DNA of 64,000 nucleotides from a bacterium. GTDB taxonomy: Bacteria; Electryoneota; Electryoneia; Electryoneales; Electryoneaceae. Shown here piece after piece: positions 52,532 through 61,583 of this stretch. How positions within the stretch are numbered: the stretch's first letter is position 1; each line of letters begins with the position of its first letter. The notes beneath the pieces were generated by a model, which saw only the letters and a list, made by a program, of their open reading frames with translations, made no database searches and was not told the origin of the DNA. The translations under genes and the position numbers were made by a program. The stretch is from contig JAHLLH010000006.1 of the NCBI GenBank assembly GCA_020444265.1, positions 62,001-126,000 of the forward strand. The letters are read 5' to 3'.

Positions 52532-53356
52532 TCACTCATAAGGCAGCAATTCCGCATCTGTAAAAAACGAGTCACACTCTTTCCAGAGCTCAATCCAGTC
52601 GGGGGGACAGTTGTGGTGAGCAGCATCGGGATAGATCAGGATTCGACTGTTTGAGGCTGCTTCATTCAGTCGTTCGGCCTGATTCAGCGGATTGAGTCGA
52701 TCCTTTTGCCCATGCACGATCATCACATCCCCATCAAACTCACGAAGCACGCTGAGATTATCGAAGGGATCTTTGACCAGTATGGGCGGCAGTAGACGTC
52801 GCACTGCGTGGTCCCGGATGCTGGTAAAGGGGCTGATCAGAAGGAGTGCCTTCGGCTGGCGATGAGCGGCTAATGCACAGACCGCACCTGTGCCGAGGGA
52901 ACGCCCCACATACATAACCCGTTGAGGGTCGATTTCCGGCCGCTGGATGATCTCATCATACGACTGCACCATCATCGAAGTCACATTCTCCTGCGATACA
53001 ATCCCAGAAGAGCGTCCATAGCCGGGGAATTCAACCAGGAGCACTGCAAACCCACGTTCGCGAAGACTTTGCACTTTCCAGGGCCAGCGATCCAACACTT
53101 CGCCATTTCCATGAGCGACCACCGCAAGAGGCCATGGCTGCTCACGAACTGATCCGATGGGTTTGAAAAACCAGGCTTCCGCTTCCCCCTCTTCGACGGA
53201 AAACCACAAGACTTCCGCATCCTCGGGAGGACCGATTAGTACCTCATCGTACGGGATACGATGACGTGGAAACACCTTCCGCCTCTGGGTCAACAGAAAA
53301 AAGAGGGCATAGGCCACATACCCAGCCAAGAGGATTACGAGTATTGAAAACAGCAC
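52532..53356 (-). CDS. Membrane-anchored alpha/beta hydrolase (BEM46-like)
   Basis: A 274-residue protein with an N-terminal anchor (ILVILLAGYVAYALFFLL) and an alpha/beta hydrolase fold. The nucleophile is the Ser in GRSLGTG; Asp in VHGQKDRLNP and His in DAAHHNCP complete the triad; the oxyanion region is VAHGNGEVLD. It resembles the BEM46/ABHD13 group of depalmitoylase-like or general esterases, for which the natural substrate is unknown. It lies 31 bases after the multi-Fe-S protein gene on the same strand. Confidence 0.88.
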   Translation of the reverse strand: MLFSILVILLAGYVAYALFFLLTQRRKVFPRHRIPYDEVLIGPPEDAEVLWFSVEEGEAEAWFFKPIGSVREQPWPLAVVAHGNGEVLDRWPWKVQSLRERGFAVLLVEFPGYGRSSGIVSQENVTSMMVQSYDEIIQRPEIDPQRVMYVGRSLGTGAVCALAAHRQPKALLLISPFTSIRDHAVRRLLPPILVKDPFDNLSVLREFDGDVMIVHGQKDRLNPLNQAERLNEAASNSRILIYPDAAHHNCPPDWIELWKECDSFFTDAELLPYE

Positions 53357-53387
53357 CTTCAGAGTCTACCTCCTCGATGACCTTATG

Positions 53388-54671
53388 CTAAACAGCCGCA
53401 CGCTGTACCAGGTATTCAAGGTAACGAGATTTCATCTGTTTCGAGGCAAGGGCACGTTTTACAGGAGATAATTTCAGGATTGCCCCGAACAAGGCAGCCA
53501 GTGCACGATGGCTTGTCAGAGTACGGTTGTCGAAGATGAGGTCCTGCAAATTCCCGCGTTCAATCGCCATCAGCACAACACGGTGCACCGAGTTGAGCGG
53601 GGTGATGACACGTTCCCCTCGCTCTTCCATGCGGATCGCGCCCGGCTTGCAAACCGGCTGGCAGATCCCGCAACCGAGGCAGACATCCTCGTTCAAACGG
53701 GCCAGTTTTTTTCTTGGTTTAGCCGGATCGTTCGCCGAAACCATGGTCATCGCTTCAACCGGGCAGACTTCCGCGCAACGGTTGCAGCCATTGCAGGTTT
53801 CCGCATCGACCACAGGAATGTAGTTGGTCGTGTGGACAGGATGTAGATGGCCGAATTTTCGTGCCGCGATCAAAGCCTCACAGCAGCAGCCGCAGCAGTT
53901 GCAGATAAAATTGACCCCTTCCCTGACATTTTCACCAAACTGCACCAGGTTGTTCTCGTGCGCCTTGGCAAGCAGGTCGAGGCATTCGGACGCTTCAATT
54001 TTACGGGTGACACCATGTTTATTCAGAGATTGAGCCGTGCTGTTGAAGGTCATGCAGATGTCCATCGGGGCATCGCAGGCACGTCCAAGGTGCTCCATCT
54101 TGTGACGGCAATAGCACATGCCGACACCGATCTCGCTTGCGCTGTGGATCACCCAGGAGGCCTTCTCGTAATCCAGCACTTCCAGACGTTGCTCGCTCGA
54201 GAGGGCTGGTTCATTGACAAAGGTCCGTCCCATCTGCGTTTCGCCACGGCAGACGAGGTCACGGATAAAGTCCTCTTCCACATTGATATACTGGTGAAAC
54301 AGTTCAGCGAGCAGCGCCTGATCGATGTCATCCCGAACACGCATCATCGAAAATTCGAAGAAGCCCGCCATCGGCGGCGGAAGCGTGTAAACCGACTCCC
54401 CCTCTCGGTTTTCAATGTCCACCAGGATGCCACGGCTTGCCAGGGTGTCAAGTGTCACCTGCGCATCGGCGGAGGTTGTTTTCCAACGTTTCGCGGCGGT
54501 ATCGGTGGTGAAGGGTTTGATCGGCAGGAGGGCAACCATCTCCGCTTCTCGTTCGGTAAACAGTAACCCTAGAATCTTGTAAAGTAGTTCCCCGGGAGGG
54601 GCACCCTGCGGAAAGTGATTGATCCGATCACTCAAGGACCTGTACGCAGTCCGTACCGTATGATGAGCCAT
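53388..54671 (-). CDS. Multi-cluster ferredoxin-type protein with N-terminal winged helix
   Basis: A 427-residue cytoplasmic protein. Residues about 1-130 are a winged-helix region (TAAKRWKTTSADAQVTLDTLASRGILVDI). Next come unusual Cys groups, GMCYCRHKMEHLGRACDAPMDICM and FICNCCGCCCEA. Then a dicluster 4Fe-4S ferredoxin domain has CNGCNRCAEVCPVEA and CLGCGICQPVCKPGA. Similar proteins occur in anaerobes and are annotated only as 4Fe-4S proteins; the role may be redox-linked regulation or electron transfer. The start at 54671 follows GGGGGAG closely; the frame continues upstream to 54740 without a ribosome-binding site. Confidence 0.8.
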   Translation of the reverse strand: MAHHTVRTAYRSLSDRINHFPQGAPPGELLYKILGLLFTEREAEMVALLPIKPFTTDTAAKRWKTTSADAQVTLDTLASRGILVDIENREGESVYTLPPPMAGFFEFSMMRVRDDIDQALLAELFHQYINVEEDFIRDLVCRGETQMGRTFVNEPALSSEQRLEVLDYEKASWVIHSASEIGVGMCYCRHKMEHLGRACDAPMDICMTFNSTAQSLNKHGVTRKIEASECLDLLAKAHENNLVQFGENVREGVNFICNCCGCCCEALIAARKFGHLHPVHTTNYIPVVDAETCNGCNRCAEVCPVEAMTMVSANDPAKPRKKLARLNEDVCLGCGICQPVCKPGAIRMEERGERVITPLNSVHRVVLMAIERGNLQDLIFDNRTLTSHRALAALFGAILKLSPVKRALASKQMKSRYLEYLVQRAAV

Positions 54672-55078
54672 ACTCCCCCCGTTCGTTCCACTTATCACAA
54701 TGTCTGCACTTGTGAGCCCTCGCGACAAGCTCGCCCCCACCTTTGCCTGGTTGGTAAGCTCTCCTAACTTTCAGCCTTATGCAAGAACGATTTCTTTATT
54801 TTGAAAATAAAAATATCCTTATTCTTTATAAAATAGATATATCATCAATTATTAATATGGTATGACTGAAAAACGCTCCATAATCTTCATTTCGTACTCT
54901 AATAATTATATTTAAGCGATTAGACAATTTTTGCGATTCACGCTAATATACCGAATATCGACTCTGTACCTGATATTTATTCTATCTTTGCACTCATTTT
55001 CACATGTATCTTACAGGTGATCAGGGGGATCAACCGTAAACCACTACTACACGAGTCCGTGAAAAGCGAGGTACAACA
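54672..55078. other. A+T-rich intergenic region
   Basis: About 400 bases between divergent genes without a gene. It is markedly A+T-rich from 54780 to 54960 and contains a perfect 17-base palindrome TTTATTTT-G-AAAATAAA at 54795-54811. Promoters for the Fe-S protein and the chemoreceptor are expected here but none is unambiguous. Confidence 0.5.
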
Positions 55079-57337
55079 ATGACTCTTTCACTATCAAGGA
55101 AGATTGCCCTGGTTGCATTTGCCACTCTCTTCATCACTCTAGGGACGATGATCTTCCTCATGCTTCAGGCGGAACAGAAGCGCGAGATGAGCACAGCGAT
55201 GGAGCAGGCGGAGAGCAACTCTCATATGGTTGTTCAGGCGCTGGTCTTTGCCATGCGTGAAGGAGTGACCGATGTCACCCCCTTCGAGGAAGAAGCTTCC
55301 AGCATTGGCCTGATTCGTGAACTTCGCGTCATCCCCATGGACATCATTGATCCAACCGCCGCTGCTACCCTTGATGAGTTTGAACGTGAAACCCTCGCTC
55401 ACGGCGAGGAAAAGAGCCGTATCGAAGAGTTCAAGGACAAATCGGTGCTCCGAATCTCGACACCGATCATCTCGGACCAGAGCTGTGTAGACTGCCATGG
55501 GGGAGCAGTCGGCGACGCAATCACCGTGGTCACTCTTCGTACTTCGCTGGAGGAAGCGCAGGCCTCGATTGCAGGGCAACGTTTCCGGGCGATCCTGATG
55601 GGATTCGGTACCCTGATCGTCACCATCATCATTCTCTACTTGCTGGTGAACGCGCGCATCGTCGGCGCCATCCGAAAGTGTGTCTCCTTTGCAGGCCGTC
55701 TCGCACAGGGCGATCTGCGCGAGGAACTGGTGATACACAGCAAGGACGAGACAGGTCAATTAGCCGATTCGTTCAATCAGCTGCGCGACAGCCTCCACGC
55801 GAAAGAAGTAGCTTCGCAACGTATAGCAGCCGGTGATTTGAGTGAGGATGCACCCATTGCTTCTGATCAGGATTCGTTGGGCCGCGCGATGCAGGGGATC
55901 ATGAACAGCCTGCGGACGATGCAAAGCGACCTCGCCCGGACGACAAACAAACTGGCCGAGGGGCAGTTGGATGCACGTTGCGAATGTGACGAGAGTAAAC
56001 TTGCCGGATCCTACGCTGATCTGATCAAGGGTGTCAACCAGGCCCTTGAAGCAGTCGTGCAACCGTTGATGACAGCTCTGAATTGCATTGGACAGTATGC
56101 GGACGGTGACCTGAGTAGTGAAATGCCAGAGCTACCCGGTCAGCAACAGATTATTACGGATGGTCTTAACAGGATCCGTGGCAACCTTCAAGACCTGGTG
56201 GATGAGGCACGGACACTATCCAATGCGGCAGAAGAGGGAAACCTTTCGGTTCGAGCAGACACAGGAAAACTGTCCGGCGCATTCCGTGATGTGATCGAAG
56301 GAATGAACCACACCATCGATAACTTGCTCGCGCCGATCCAGGAAGCAGCAAGAGTCCTCAAAAGAATGGAGACCGGTGACTTTACCGCGACTGTCCAAGG
56401 CGACTATCACGGCGACCATGCTGTCATCAAGGACGCAATCAATAATGTGCTGGGTCGTCTCAACCACCTCCTAACCAACATTTCGGAAGCGGTGGACCAG
56501 GTGAAGAACGGTTCCGAACAGGTCTCCACCTCGAGCCAGTCCCTTTCCGATGGGGCAACTCGTCAAGCCTCATCCCTCGAGGAGATCAGTTCCTCGATGC
56601 AGGAAGTCCAGCAGCGGGCGGAAACGAATGGTTCCAACGCGAATGAAGCACGCAAGCTGTCGGATGGTGTTCGCAGCAGCGCAGAGGAAGGCAATGAGCG
56701 CATGGCGAAAATGCTGGACGCGATGGAAGGGATTAATAATGCGGCCGGTGAGATTTCGCAGATCATCAAGACGATCGACGAGATCGCTTTCCAGACCAAC
56801 CTGTTGGCGTTAAATGCGGCAGTTGAAGCGGCACGTGCCGGGGCGCACGGCAAGGGCTTCGCAGTTGTCGCCGAGGAGGTGCGTAACCTCGCGCAACGCA
56901 GTGCGAAAGCCGCATCCGAAACCACCCAATTGATCGAGCAATCGATTGAGCGATCCCGCAACGGCAGCAGGATTGCGACCGACACCGCGGACAGCCTGGG
57001 CACCATTATTACGGGTGTCGGTAAGGTGAGCGGGGTCATTGGCGAGATCGCAGAAGCGGTCTCCCACCAGAGTGTGAGCATCAAGGGAATCAATGACGGC
57101 TTAACCGACATCGATCAGGTCACCCAGGGCAACAGCGCTATCGCCGAAGAGACCGCCGCCTCCTCCGAGGAACTGGCAGGTCAGACCGCGACCCTTTCCT
57201 CCATGTTGCAAGAGTTCACGCTTACCAGAAGTGGCGGATCCCGTGTGTTGACGGGTACCACCCGTGGCGGGATGAAGCAGCTAGGTGGAGTGGCAAGCGA
57301 AGATGATCTTGCATTCGATGACTTTGATTCCTTCTAG
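55079..57337 (+). CDS. Methyl-accepting chemotaxis protein with haem-binding periplasmic domain
   Basis: A 752-residue receptor. Helix 1 is at about 8-28. The periplasmic domain resembles DUF3365/Tll0287 and holds a c-type haem site CVDCH (Cys136, Cys139, His140), so redox or gas sensing is likely. Helix 2 lies at about 162-192. Two or more HAMP/linker repeats follow (about 190-450). The signalling domain has the conserved tip [47 protein letters not shown] at about 555-605. GAGG is 7 bases before the ATG. No other che gene is in the window. It ends with an acidic aromatic tail. Confidence 0.92.
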   Translation: MTLSLSRKIALVAFATLFITLGTMIFLMLQAEQKREMSTAMEQAESNSHMVVQALVFAMREGVTDVTPFEEEASSIGLIRELRVIPMDIIDPTAAATLDEFERETLAHGEEKSRIEEFKDKSVLRISTPIISDQSCVDCHGGAVGDAITVVTLRTSLEEAQASIAGQRFRAILMGFGTLIVTIIILYLLVNARIVGAIRKCVSFAGRLAQGDLREELVIHSKDETGQLADSFNQLRDSLHAKEVASQRIAAGDLSEDAPIASDQDSLGRAMQGIMNSLRTMQSDLARTTNKLAEGQLDARCECDESKLAGSYADLIKGVNQALEAVVQPLMTALNCIGQYADGDLSSEMPELPGQQQIITDGLNRIRGNLQDLVDEARTLSNAAEEGNLSVRADTGKLSGAFRDVIEGMNHTIDNLLAPIQEAARVLKRMETGDFTATVQGDYHGDHAVIKDAINNVLGRLNHLLTNISEAVDQVKNGSEQVSTSSQSLSDGATRQASSLEEISSSMQEVQQRAETNGSNANEARKLSDGVRSSAEEGNERMAKMLDAMEGINNAAGEISQIIKTIDEIAFQTNLLALNAAVEAARAGAHGKGFAVVAEEVRNLAQRSAKAASETTQLIEQSIERSRNGSRIATDTADSLGTIITGVGKVSGVIGEIAEAVSHQSVSIKGINDGLTDIDQVTQGNSAIAEETAASSEELAGQTATLSSMLQEFTLTRSGGSRVLTGTTRGGMKQLGGVASEDDLAFDDFDSF

Positions 57338-57376
57338 TGGGTCGCTTCATCAGGTGAATCGCGATTGGACCTAACG

Positions 57377-57408
57377 AGAACGACCCGGGTAGTAGCCCGG
57401 GTCGTTCT
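57377..57408 (+). terminator. Terminator of the chemoreceptor gene
   Basis: A perfect 13-bp stem (AGAACGACCCGGG/CCCGGGTCGTTCT) with a 6-base loop is followed by TTTCTTT. It lies 39 bases after the stop. Confidence 0.9.
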
Positions 57409-57429
57409 TTTCTTTAACTCGATGCCCGC

Positions 57430-57723
57430 TCAGTGACGAGGATCGATAATGTTGCCTTCCTTGAAGAGGAATTCACGCAGCTCGTCATTGAGGGTTGCAT
57501 CCTTGCGTCGCAGCCACTCCAACAGCATCGCGGTGTGCTCGAGCTTCTCCTCCTTGTTGTGCTGGAGAAGCATCTTCAGCGACTCATCGGTGCAAAGGTC
57601 AATCTGCTGCGAGTAACGATCCACCGCCTCGAGGGTAATGGTCAGGGAAACTAGCGCACGGTGCAGGTCCCGTGTCTCCTGGCTCAATTCTCCCGACGGC
57701 TCATGATAGGCATGCTCAGCCAT
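57430..57723 (-). CDS. Encapsulated-ferritin-like protein without encapsulin
   Basis: A 97-residue two-helix protein of the EncFtn type, which forms ring-shaped decamers that oxidise iron. The pattern HEPSGELSQETRDLHRALVSL, TLEAVDRYSQQ with Glu32, and HNKEEKLEHTAMLLEWLRRKD with Glu62/His63 matches the family. The C terminus, EGNIIDPRH, lacks the usual localisation peptide that loads the protein into a shell, and no encapsulin gene is adjacent. By eye, Lys60 occupies the place of the first metal-binding Glu of the ExxH helix, with Glu59 one position earlier. It sits after sodC on the same strand. Confidence 0.75.
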   Translation of the reverse strand: MAEHAYHEPSGELSQETRDLHRALVSLTITLEAVDRYSQQIDLCTDESLKMLLQHNKEEKLEHTAMLLEWLRRKDATLNDELREFLFKEGNIIDPRH

Positions 57724-57886
57724 GTTTTCTCCTGGAAATGGTCCATAACGCCGGTGTCCTCCCCCCGGCTGTTCCCCCCGTCTGAAAACCTACTCACGAG
57801 GGAAGCGTGACTCAAGGGGCGGCTCCGACCGGGCGAGGCCCACTGGTAGCTGTTCCATGCTCGTTCGATCAGGTCCGTCATCGGTT

Positions 57887-57940
57887 CGGTCAGGTCTCCC
57901 GACCTGACCGAGGATGCGGCAGCTCCAGAGACCTGCCGCA
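57887..57940 (-). repeat. Two CAGGTC-core hairpins after sodC
   Basis: A perfect 10-bp stem CGGTCAGGTC/GACCTGACCG (57887-57910, loop TCCC) and an 8-bp stem TGCGGCAG/CTGCCGCA (57915-57940) lie directly after the sodC stop. They belong to the same hairpin family as those at 6249-6390 and 58923-58950. Confidence 0.75.
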
Positions 57941-57957
57941 ACGATTACACAGCCAGG

Positions 57958-58581
57958 CTACTCCGCGACACCGATAACACCCACCGCGACACGTGCACCA
58001 GCAGCGCCGGTTGGTTGGCTTTTCAGGTCATCTTCACCCGCATGCACCACCACTCCTCGTCCGATGAACGATGTAGGCCCGTGGAACTTCAGGTCAGGAT
58101 CGGTCCACTCGTAGGTAGCGACCCCCTCGTCATCGGCGACAAGATTGCCAAGGTCACCCGCGTGACGCATCTCCGTCATCGGGCCGGCGTGGTCTGCCTT
58201 CATGGGATTGAAGTGCCCACCTGCAGAGGTCCCGTCCGGCGCGGTCGCGTCCCCAAACTGGTGGATGTGGAAGCCGTGCTTGCCGGGGGTCAGCCCCTCG
58301 ACCTTTGCGGTCACCTGCACACCCTCATCCGTCTGCTTGAACCAGACCGTACCATGGACCTTATTCCCCTCGGTTGGATGCAGGACAGACACCGCGGCTG
58401 TTATCGGCGAATGCATTTTACCGTGCTTCTTGCCGTGCATCTTTCCATGTTTCTTGCACTGGCCGTCGCACTCGTGTTTGGTCATGGTCGAGTCTTGCTT
58501 GCCGTGCATCATACCCTGTGCATTCGCAGCGAAGGGCAGTGCGAGCAACATCAGGGTCATTCCAATAGCGGTCTTCTTCAT
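57958..58581 (-). CDS. sodC: Periplasmic Cu/Zn superoxide dismutase lacking the disulfide cysteines
   Basis: Dismutates superoxide outside the cytoplasm. The 207-residue precursor has a signal peptide (MLLALPFAANA), then a His/Met/Cys-rich segment (HECDGQCKKHGKMHGKKHGKMH) likely to bind copper or zinc. The catalytic domain has Cu ligands FHIH (105, 107), the bridging His in GGHFNP (123), His131, His140, Asp143 and His180 in VVVHAGEDDL. The conserved structural disulfide is missing: the positions are Ala112 (GDAT) and Val200 (RVAVGVIG). A hairpin pair follows the stop. Confidence 0.93.
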   Translation of the reverse strand: MKKTAIGMTLMLLALPFAANAQGMMHGKQDSTMTKHECDGQCKKHGKMHGKKHGKMHSPITAAVSVLHPTEGNKVHGTVWFKQTDEGVQVTAKVEGLTPGKHGFHIHQFGDATAPDGTSAGGHFNPMKADHAGPMTEMRHAGDLGNLVADDEGVATYEWTDPDLKFHGPTSFIGRGVVVHAGEDDLKSQPTGAAGARVAVGVIGVAE

Positions 58582-58914
58582 GGCTCCTCCTGGGGGGTTG
58601 TTGTTCCTCTTCCGATGATACGGGTCAGCAGAAAGTTCGATCCAACTAATTTTTCGGATCGAAGAGATTGAGAGCGGGGGTACGAACTGGATGATTGAGT
58701 GTCATCCCCAGTTCGCAATCCGGTGACAGCCGGATCGTGACCGACAGGGAACTCGCGAGCGTCGGGGATCCTCTCTGGCATCGCAGCAAGCCTCGTCTTC
58801 GAGCAAAGTGGATGCCCGACGGCTCCAACACAAACACCGAGCCGGTTGACACCGGCATGGAGCCTGGGCATAACAGTGGTGAGGTTCCGGGGGACGGGAC
58901 GCTCTACCTATACA
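58582..58914. other. Intergenic region between sodC and typA
   Basis: About 330 bases with no gene I can support. A minus-strand frame at 58646-58858 (70 codons) has fairly protein-like sequence near its end but no ribosome-binding site, so I left it unannotated. The sodC promoter is expected here. Confidence 0.45.
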
Positions 58915-58950
58915 AACAAAAATTGCGTCAGCTCTTCCGACCTGACGCAA
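58915..58950 (-). terminator. Terminator of typA (CAGGTC-core hairpin)
   Basis: On the minus strand, TTGCGTCAG/CTGACGCAA (9 bp, 10-base loop) is followed by TTTTTGTTTG. It lies 24 bases after the typA stop and shares the CAGGTC half-stem of the hairpins near sodC and waaF. Confidence 0.85.
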
Positions 58951-58974
58951 CTCGACGCAAAATGTAAACAATCT

Positions 58975-60810
58975 CTACTTCGCTGAAGCACGGTGTGCTT
59001 TGCGGGTCGCCTCTTCCGTCAGGTGACGTTTGCGCAGCCGGAGCGAGCTCGGGGTCACCTCGACCAACTCGTCTTCCGCGATAAATTCGAGAGCTGCCTC
59101 GAGGGTGAGCGGACGTGGCGGGTGCAGCATATAGTTGTCATCGGACCCGGCAGCGCGCATGTTGGTCAACTTCTTTTCCTTCGTCGGATTGACCCACATG
59201 TCATCGGTTCGGCTGTTCTCGCCAACGATCCGCCCGGAATACATCTCCTCGGTCGGGCTGATAAACATCTGCCCACGCTCCTGGAGGTTCTGGAGAGCGT
59301 AGGAGGTCGACTTCCCTGTGCGGTCGGCAATCAGCACACCGTTGACACGGTGCGGAATCTCGCCGGTGTGAGGACGCCAGCCGATGGAGAAGTGGTTGAG
59401 GATGGCGGTACCACGTGTCTCAACAATCAGCAGGGAGCGCAACCCGATCAGGCCACGCATCGGCACCTCGAACTCCAGACGGACCCAGCCGGAGGCGTGG
59501 TTGACCATCTTCGCCATCTTGCCCTTCCGCATGCCCAGCGCCTGGGTGACAGTCCCGATGTAATCCTCCGGGCAGTCGATCACCAGCAGCTCGAAAGGCT
59601 CGAGTACAGCACCATCTTCGCCTTTCTTGGTCAGCACACGCGGTTTGCCGACAGCAACCTCGTAGCCCTCGCGACGCATGGTCTCGAGCAGAATGGCAAA
59701 CTGCAGCTCGCCTCGTCCCAGCACACGGAAGGCATCGGCGCTACCGGTCTCTTCGACGATCAGCGATGGATTGCCCTGGATCTCTTTGTTGAGACGGTCC
59801 CGCAGCTGACGGCTGGTGACAAATTTCCCCTCACGACCCGCGAAGGGAGACGTGTTGACATAGAAGATCATCTCAAGAGAAGGCTCGTCGATACGAAGCG
59901 GCGGTAACGGCTTCGGGTTCTCGGGATCGGTCAGCGTATCACCGAGGCTGATACCGTCAATCCCGGCAATCGCGATGATGTCGCCCGGCCCGGCCGATTC
60001 GATCGGGACACGTTTCAGCCCCGAGAAACCAAACAGCTTGCTGATGCGTGCCTTCTCGCTCACGGACCCTTTTTCACCACTCGCCATCAGGACCGTCTGC
60101 CCAACCCTGATCGACCCATTGGTGATACGTCCAATGCCAATTCGTCCGAGGTAGTCGCTGTAGTCAAGTGTGGTAATCTGCAGTTGCAGAGGTTCGGACT
60201 CATCATATTCCGGTGCGGGAACCTTCTCCATGATCAGATCAAAGAGCGGACGAAGGTCTTTGCCGGGGACTTCCGGGTCAAGGGTGGCGGTGCCATCCTT
60301 GGCGATGGTGTAAACAGTCTGGAAGTCGCACTGTTCTTCGGTGGCATCGAGGTCGAGGAAAAGTTCAAGAACCTCGTCCGCAACTTCAGCGATGCGAGCA
60401 TCCGGGCGGTCAATCTTGTTGATCACCACAATCGGTGACAAACCGTTATCAAGGGCGTTCGAGAGCACATACCGTGTCTGCGGAAGCGGTCCTTCGGAAG
60501 CATCTACCAGCAGCAGACAGCCGTCGACCATTTTCAGGATACGTTGCACCTCGCCGCCAAAGTCAGCGTGGCCGGGGGTATCAACAATGTTGATGATGGT
60601 ATCCAGGTAGGGGATGGCGGTGTTCTTCGCCATGATCGTAATCCCCTTTTCACGCTCCAAGTCCATGCTGTCCATGGCACGTTCCGCGATCACTTCATTG
60701 TCACGGAAGAGGCCGGACTGACGAAGCATGGCATCGACAAGTGTGGTCTTGCCGTGGTCTACATGGGCGATAATCGCCAGGTTACGAATGGCGTCACGAG
60801 TCTTCGACAC
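58975..60810 (-). CDS. typA: Ribosome-associated translational GTPase BipA/TypA
   Basis: An EF-G-like GTPase that binds ribosomes and helps 50S assembly and stress or cold response. The 611 residues from GTG 60810 are the family length; AGGAGC is 7 bases upstream, so I prefer it to the ATG at 60846. G motifs are [30 protein letters not shown]. Later domains show [35 protein letters not shown] and the C-terminal [40 protein letters not shown] signature of TypA. Confidence 0.96.
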   Translation of the reverse strand: MSKTRDAIRNLAIIAHVDHGKTTLVDAMLRQSGLFRDNEVIAERAMDSMDLEREKGITIMAKNTAIPYLDTIINIVDTPGHADFGGEVQRILKMVDGCLLLVDASEGPLPQTRYVLSNALDNGLSPIVVINKIDRPDARIAEVADEVLELFLDLDATEEQCDFQTVYTIAKDGTATLDPEVPGKDLRPLFDLIMEKVPAPEYDESEPLQLQITTLDYSDYLGRIGIGRITNGSIRVGQTVLMASGEKGSVSEKARISKLFGFSGLKRVPIESAGPGDIIAIAGIDGISLGDTLTDPENPKPLPPLRIDEPSLEMIFYVNTSPFAGREGKFVTSRQLRDRLNKEIQGNPSLIVEETGSADAFRVLGRGELQFAILLETMRREGYEVAVGKPRVLTKKGEDGAVLEPFELLVIDCPEDYIGTVTQALGMRKGKMAKMVNHASGWVRLEFEVPMRGLIGLRSLLIVETRGTAILNHFSIGWRPHTGEIPHRVNGVLIADRTGKSTSYALQNLQERGQMFISPTEEMYSGRIVGENSRTDDMWVNPTKEKKLTNMRAAGSDDNYMLHPPRPLTLEAALEFIAEDELVEVTPSSLRLRKRHLTEEATRKAHRASAK

Positions 60811-61112
60811 AGTACTGCTCCTAGATAAAGAAATGCCCTCCCACACGGTCTGCGTGGCCCAAACCCGGGTCGGGTCCGGGAAACGCCGGAGGGGAAGGCA
60901 GCGAAACTCCGGTCAAAAGCGGGGGAAAGATACATCATACCGCTCCCTTGTGGGAAGCGGAAAGTTGAGGATTGGGCTCCGTGGGGAGGGTTAACTGGGC
61001 AATCCCCTGCCCGGACCACCCATCCGTCTCAGAAATCACCGTCTGATATTGACGAACCCTGCAACGGATCGTATCCTGATGCTGAGCCCTAAGCAAACTG
61101 GGAAACAGAACT
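60811..61112. other. Divergent leader region with cupin promoter
   Basis: Holds the typA leader on the minus side. On the plus side, TTGACG (61049-61054) and TATCCT (61072-61077) are spaced by exactly 17 bases, a likely promoter for the cupin gene. No gene is supported here. Confidence 0.5.
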
Positions 61113-61457
61113 ATGACAGAGATCGATCAATTTCCAGATTTCATCCAAGATGGTGTCGAAATTGATATCCCCCTGCCAGGAGTCCGGGGCTGGATGATCC
61201 AGGGGGAGGCGCAACAGGCGGTATTTGTCGAGTTTGCTCAGACGATTGATGTACCTGAGCATATCCACTCTGAAAAATGGGAATTCGCCCTCGCAGGAAA
61301 AGTAGAACTCCATCGTCTCGGCCAAACAGAAGTCTACACCCCGACTTCCCACTTTTTCATTCCTACAGGACAGCCGCACAGTGCCACAGTCCACGCAGGC
61401 TGCAAGGCAATGATCCTCTTCAACGAGCCGGACAGATACAAGGCGCGCCAACAATAA
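61113..61457 (+). CDS. Single-domain cupin protein
   Basis: A 114-residue cytoplasmic beta-barrel protein. Cupin motif 1 is HIHSEKWEFALAGKVEL, with two His and a Glu as possible metal ligands; motif 2 is PHSATVHAGCKAM. Its fold is a small-molecule binding or isomerase/dioxygenase type but the substrate cannot be inferred. G+C content is like the flanking core genes, in contrast to the island starting after it. A promoter at 61049-61077 is likely. Confidence 0.85.
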   Translation: MTEIDQFPDFIQDGVEIDIPLPGVRGWMIQGEAQQAVFVEFAQTIDVPEHIHSEKWEFALAGKVELHRLGQTEVYTPTSHFFIPTGQPHSATVHAGCKAMILFNEPDRYKARQQ

Positions 61458-61532
61458 TGAGTGATCGGAAATTTTCAACTTAGAACATCAATGAATCGAC
61501 TCTCAAGGTATTCGCCTGCCTTCTTCAATGTG

Positions 61533-61561
61533 TTGTTCTTTAATCAAGGGACAAGTAGATT
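61533..61561 (+). promoter_or_regulatory. Possible promoter of the DGQHR-HEPN pair
   Basis: TTGTTC and TAGATT spaced by 17 bases would start transcription about 16 bases before the ATG at 61584, leaving just room for the AGGAGA ribosome-binding site. Confidence 0.35.
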
Positions 61562-61583
61562 TAGGGATTATCCAGGAGAAACC

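Noticed and set aside
58646-58858. 70-codon minus-strand frame between typA and sodC
   Set aside because: The end looks protein-like, but there is no ribosome-binding site and no recognisable family; evidence is too thin to annotate.
61461-61583. Upstream extension of the DGQHR gene to a GTG or to ATG 61491
   Set aside because: The frame is open, but ATG 61584 has a strong ribosome-binding site and a fitting promoter just upstream, so the extension is probably leader DNA.
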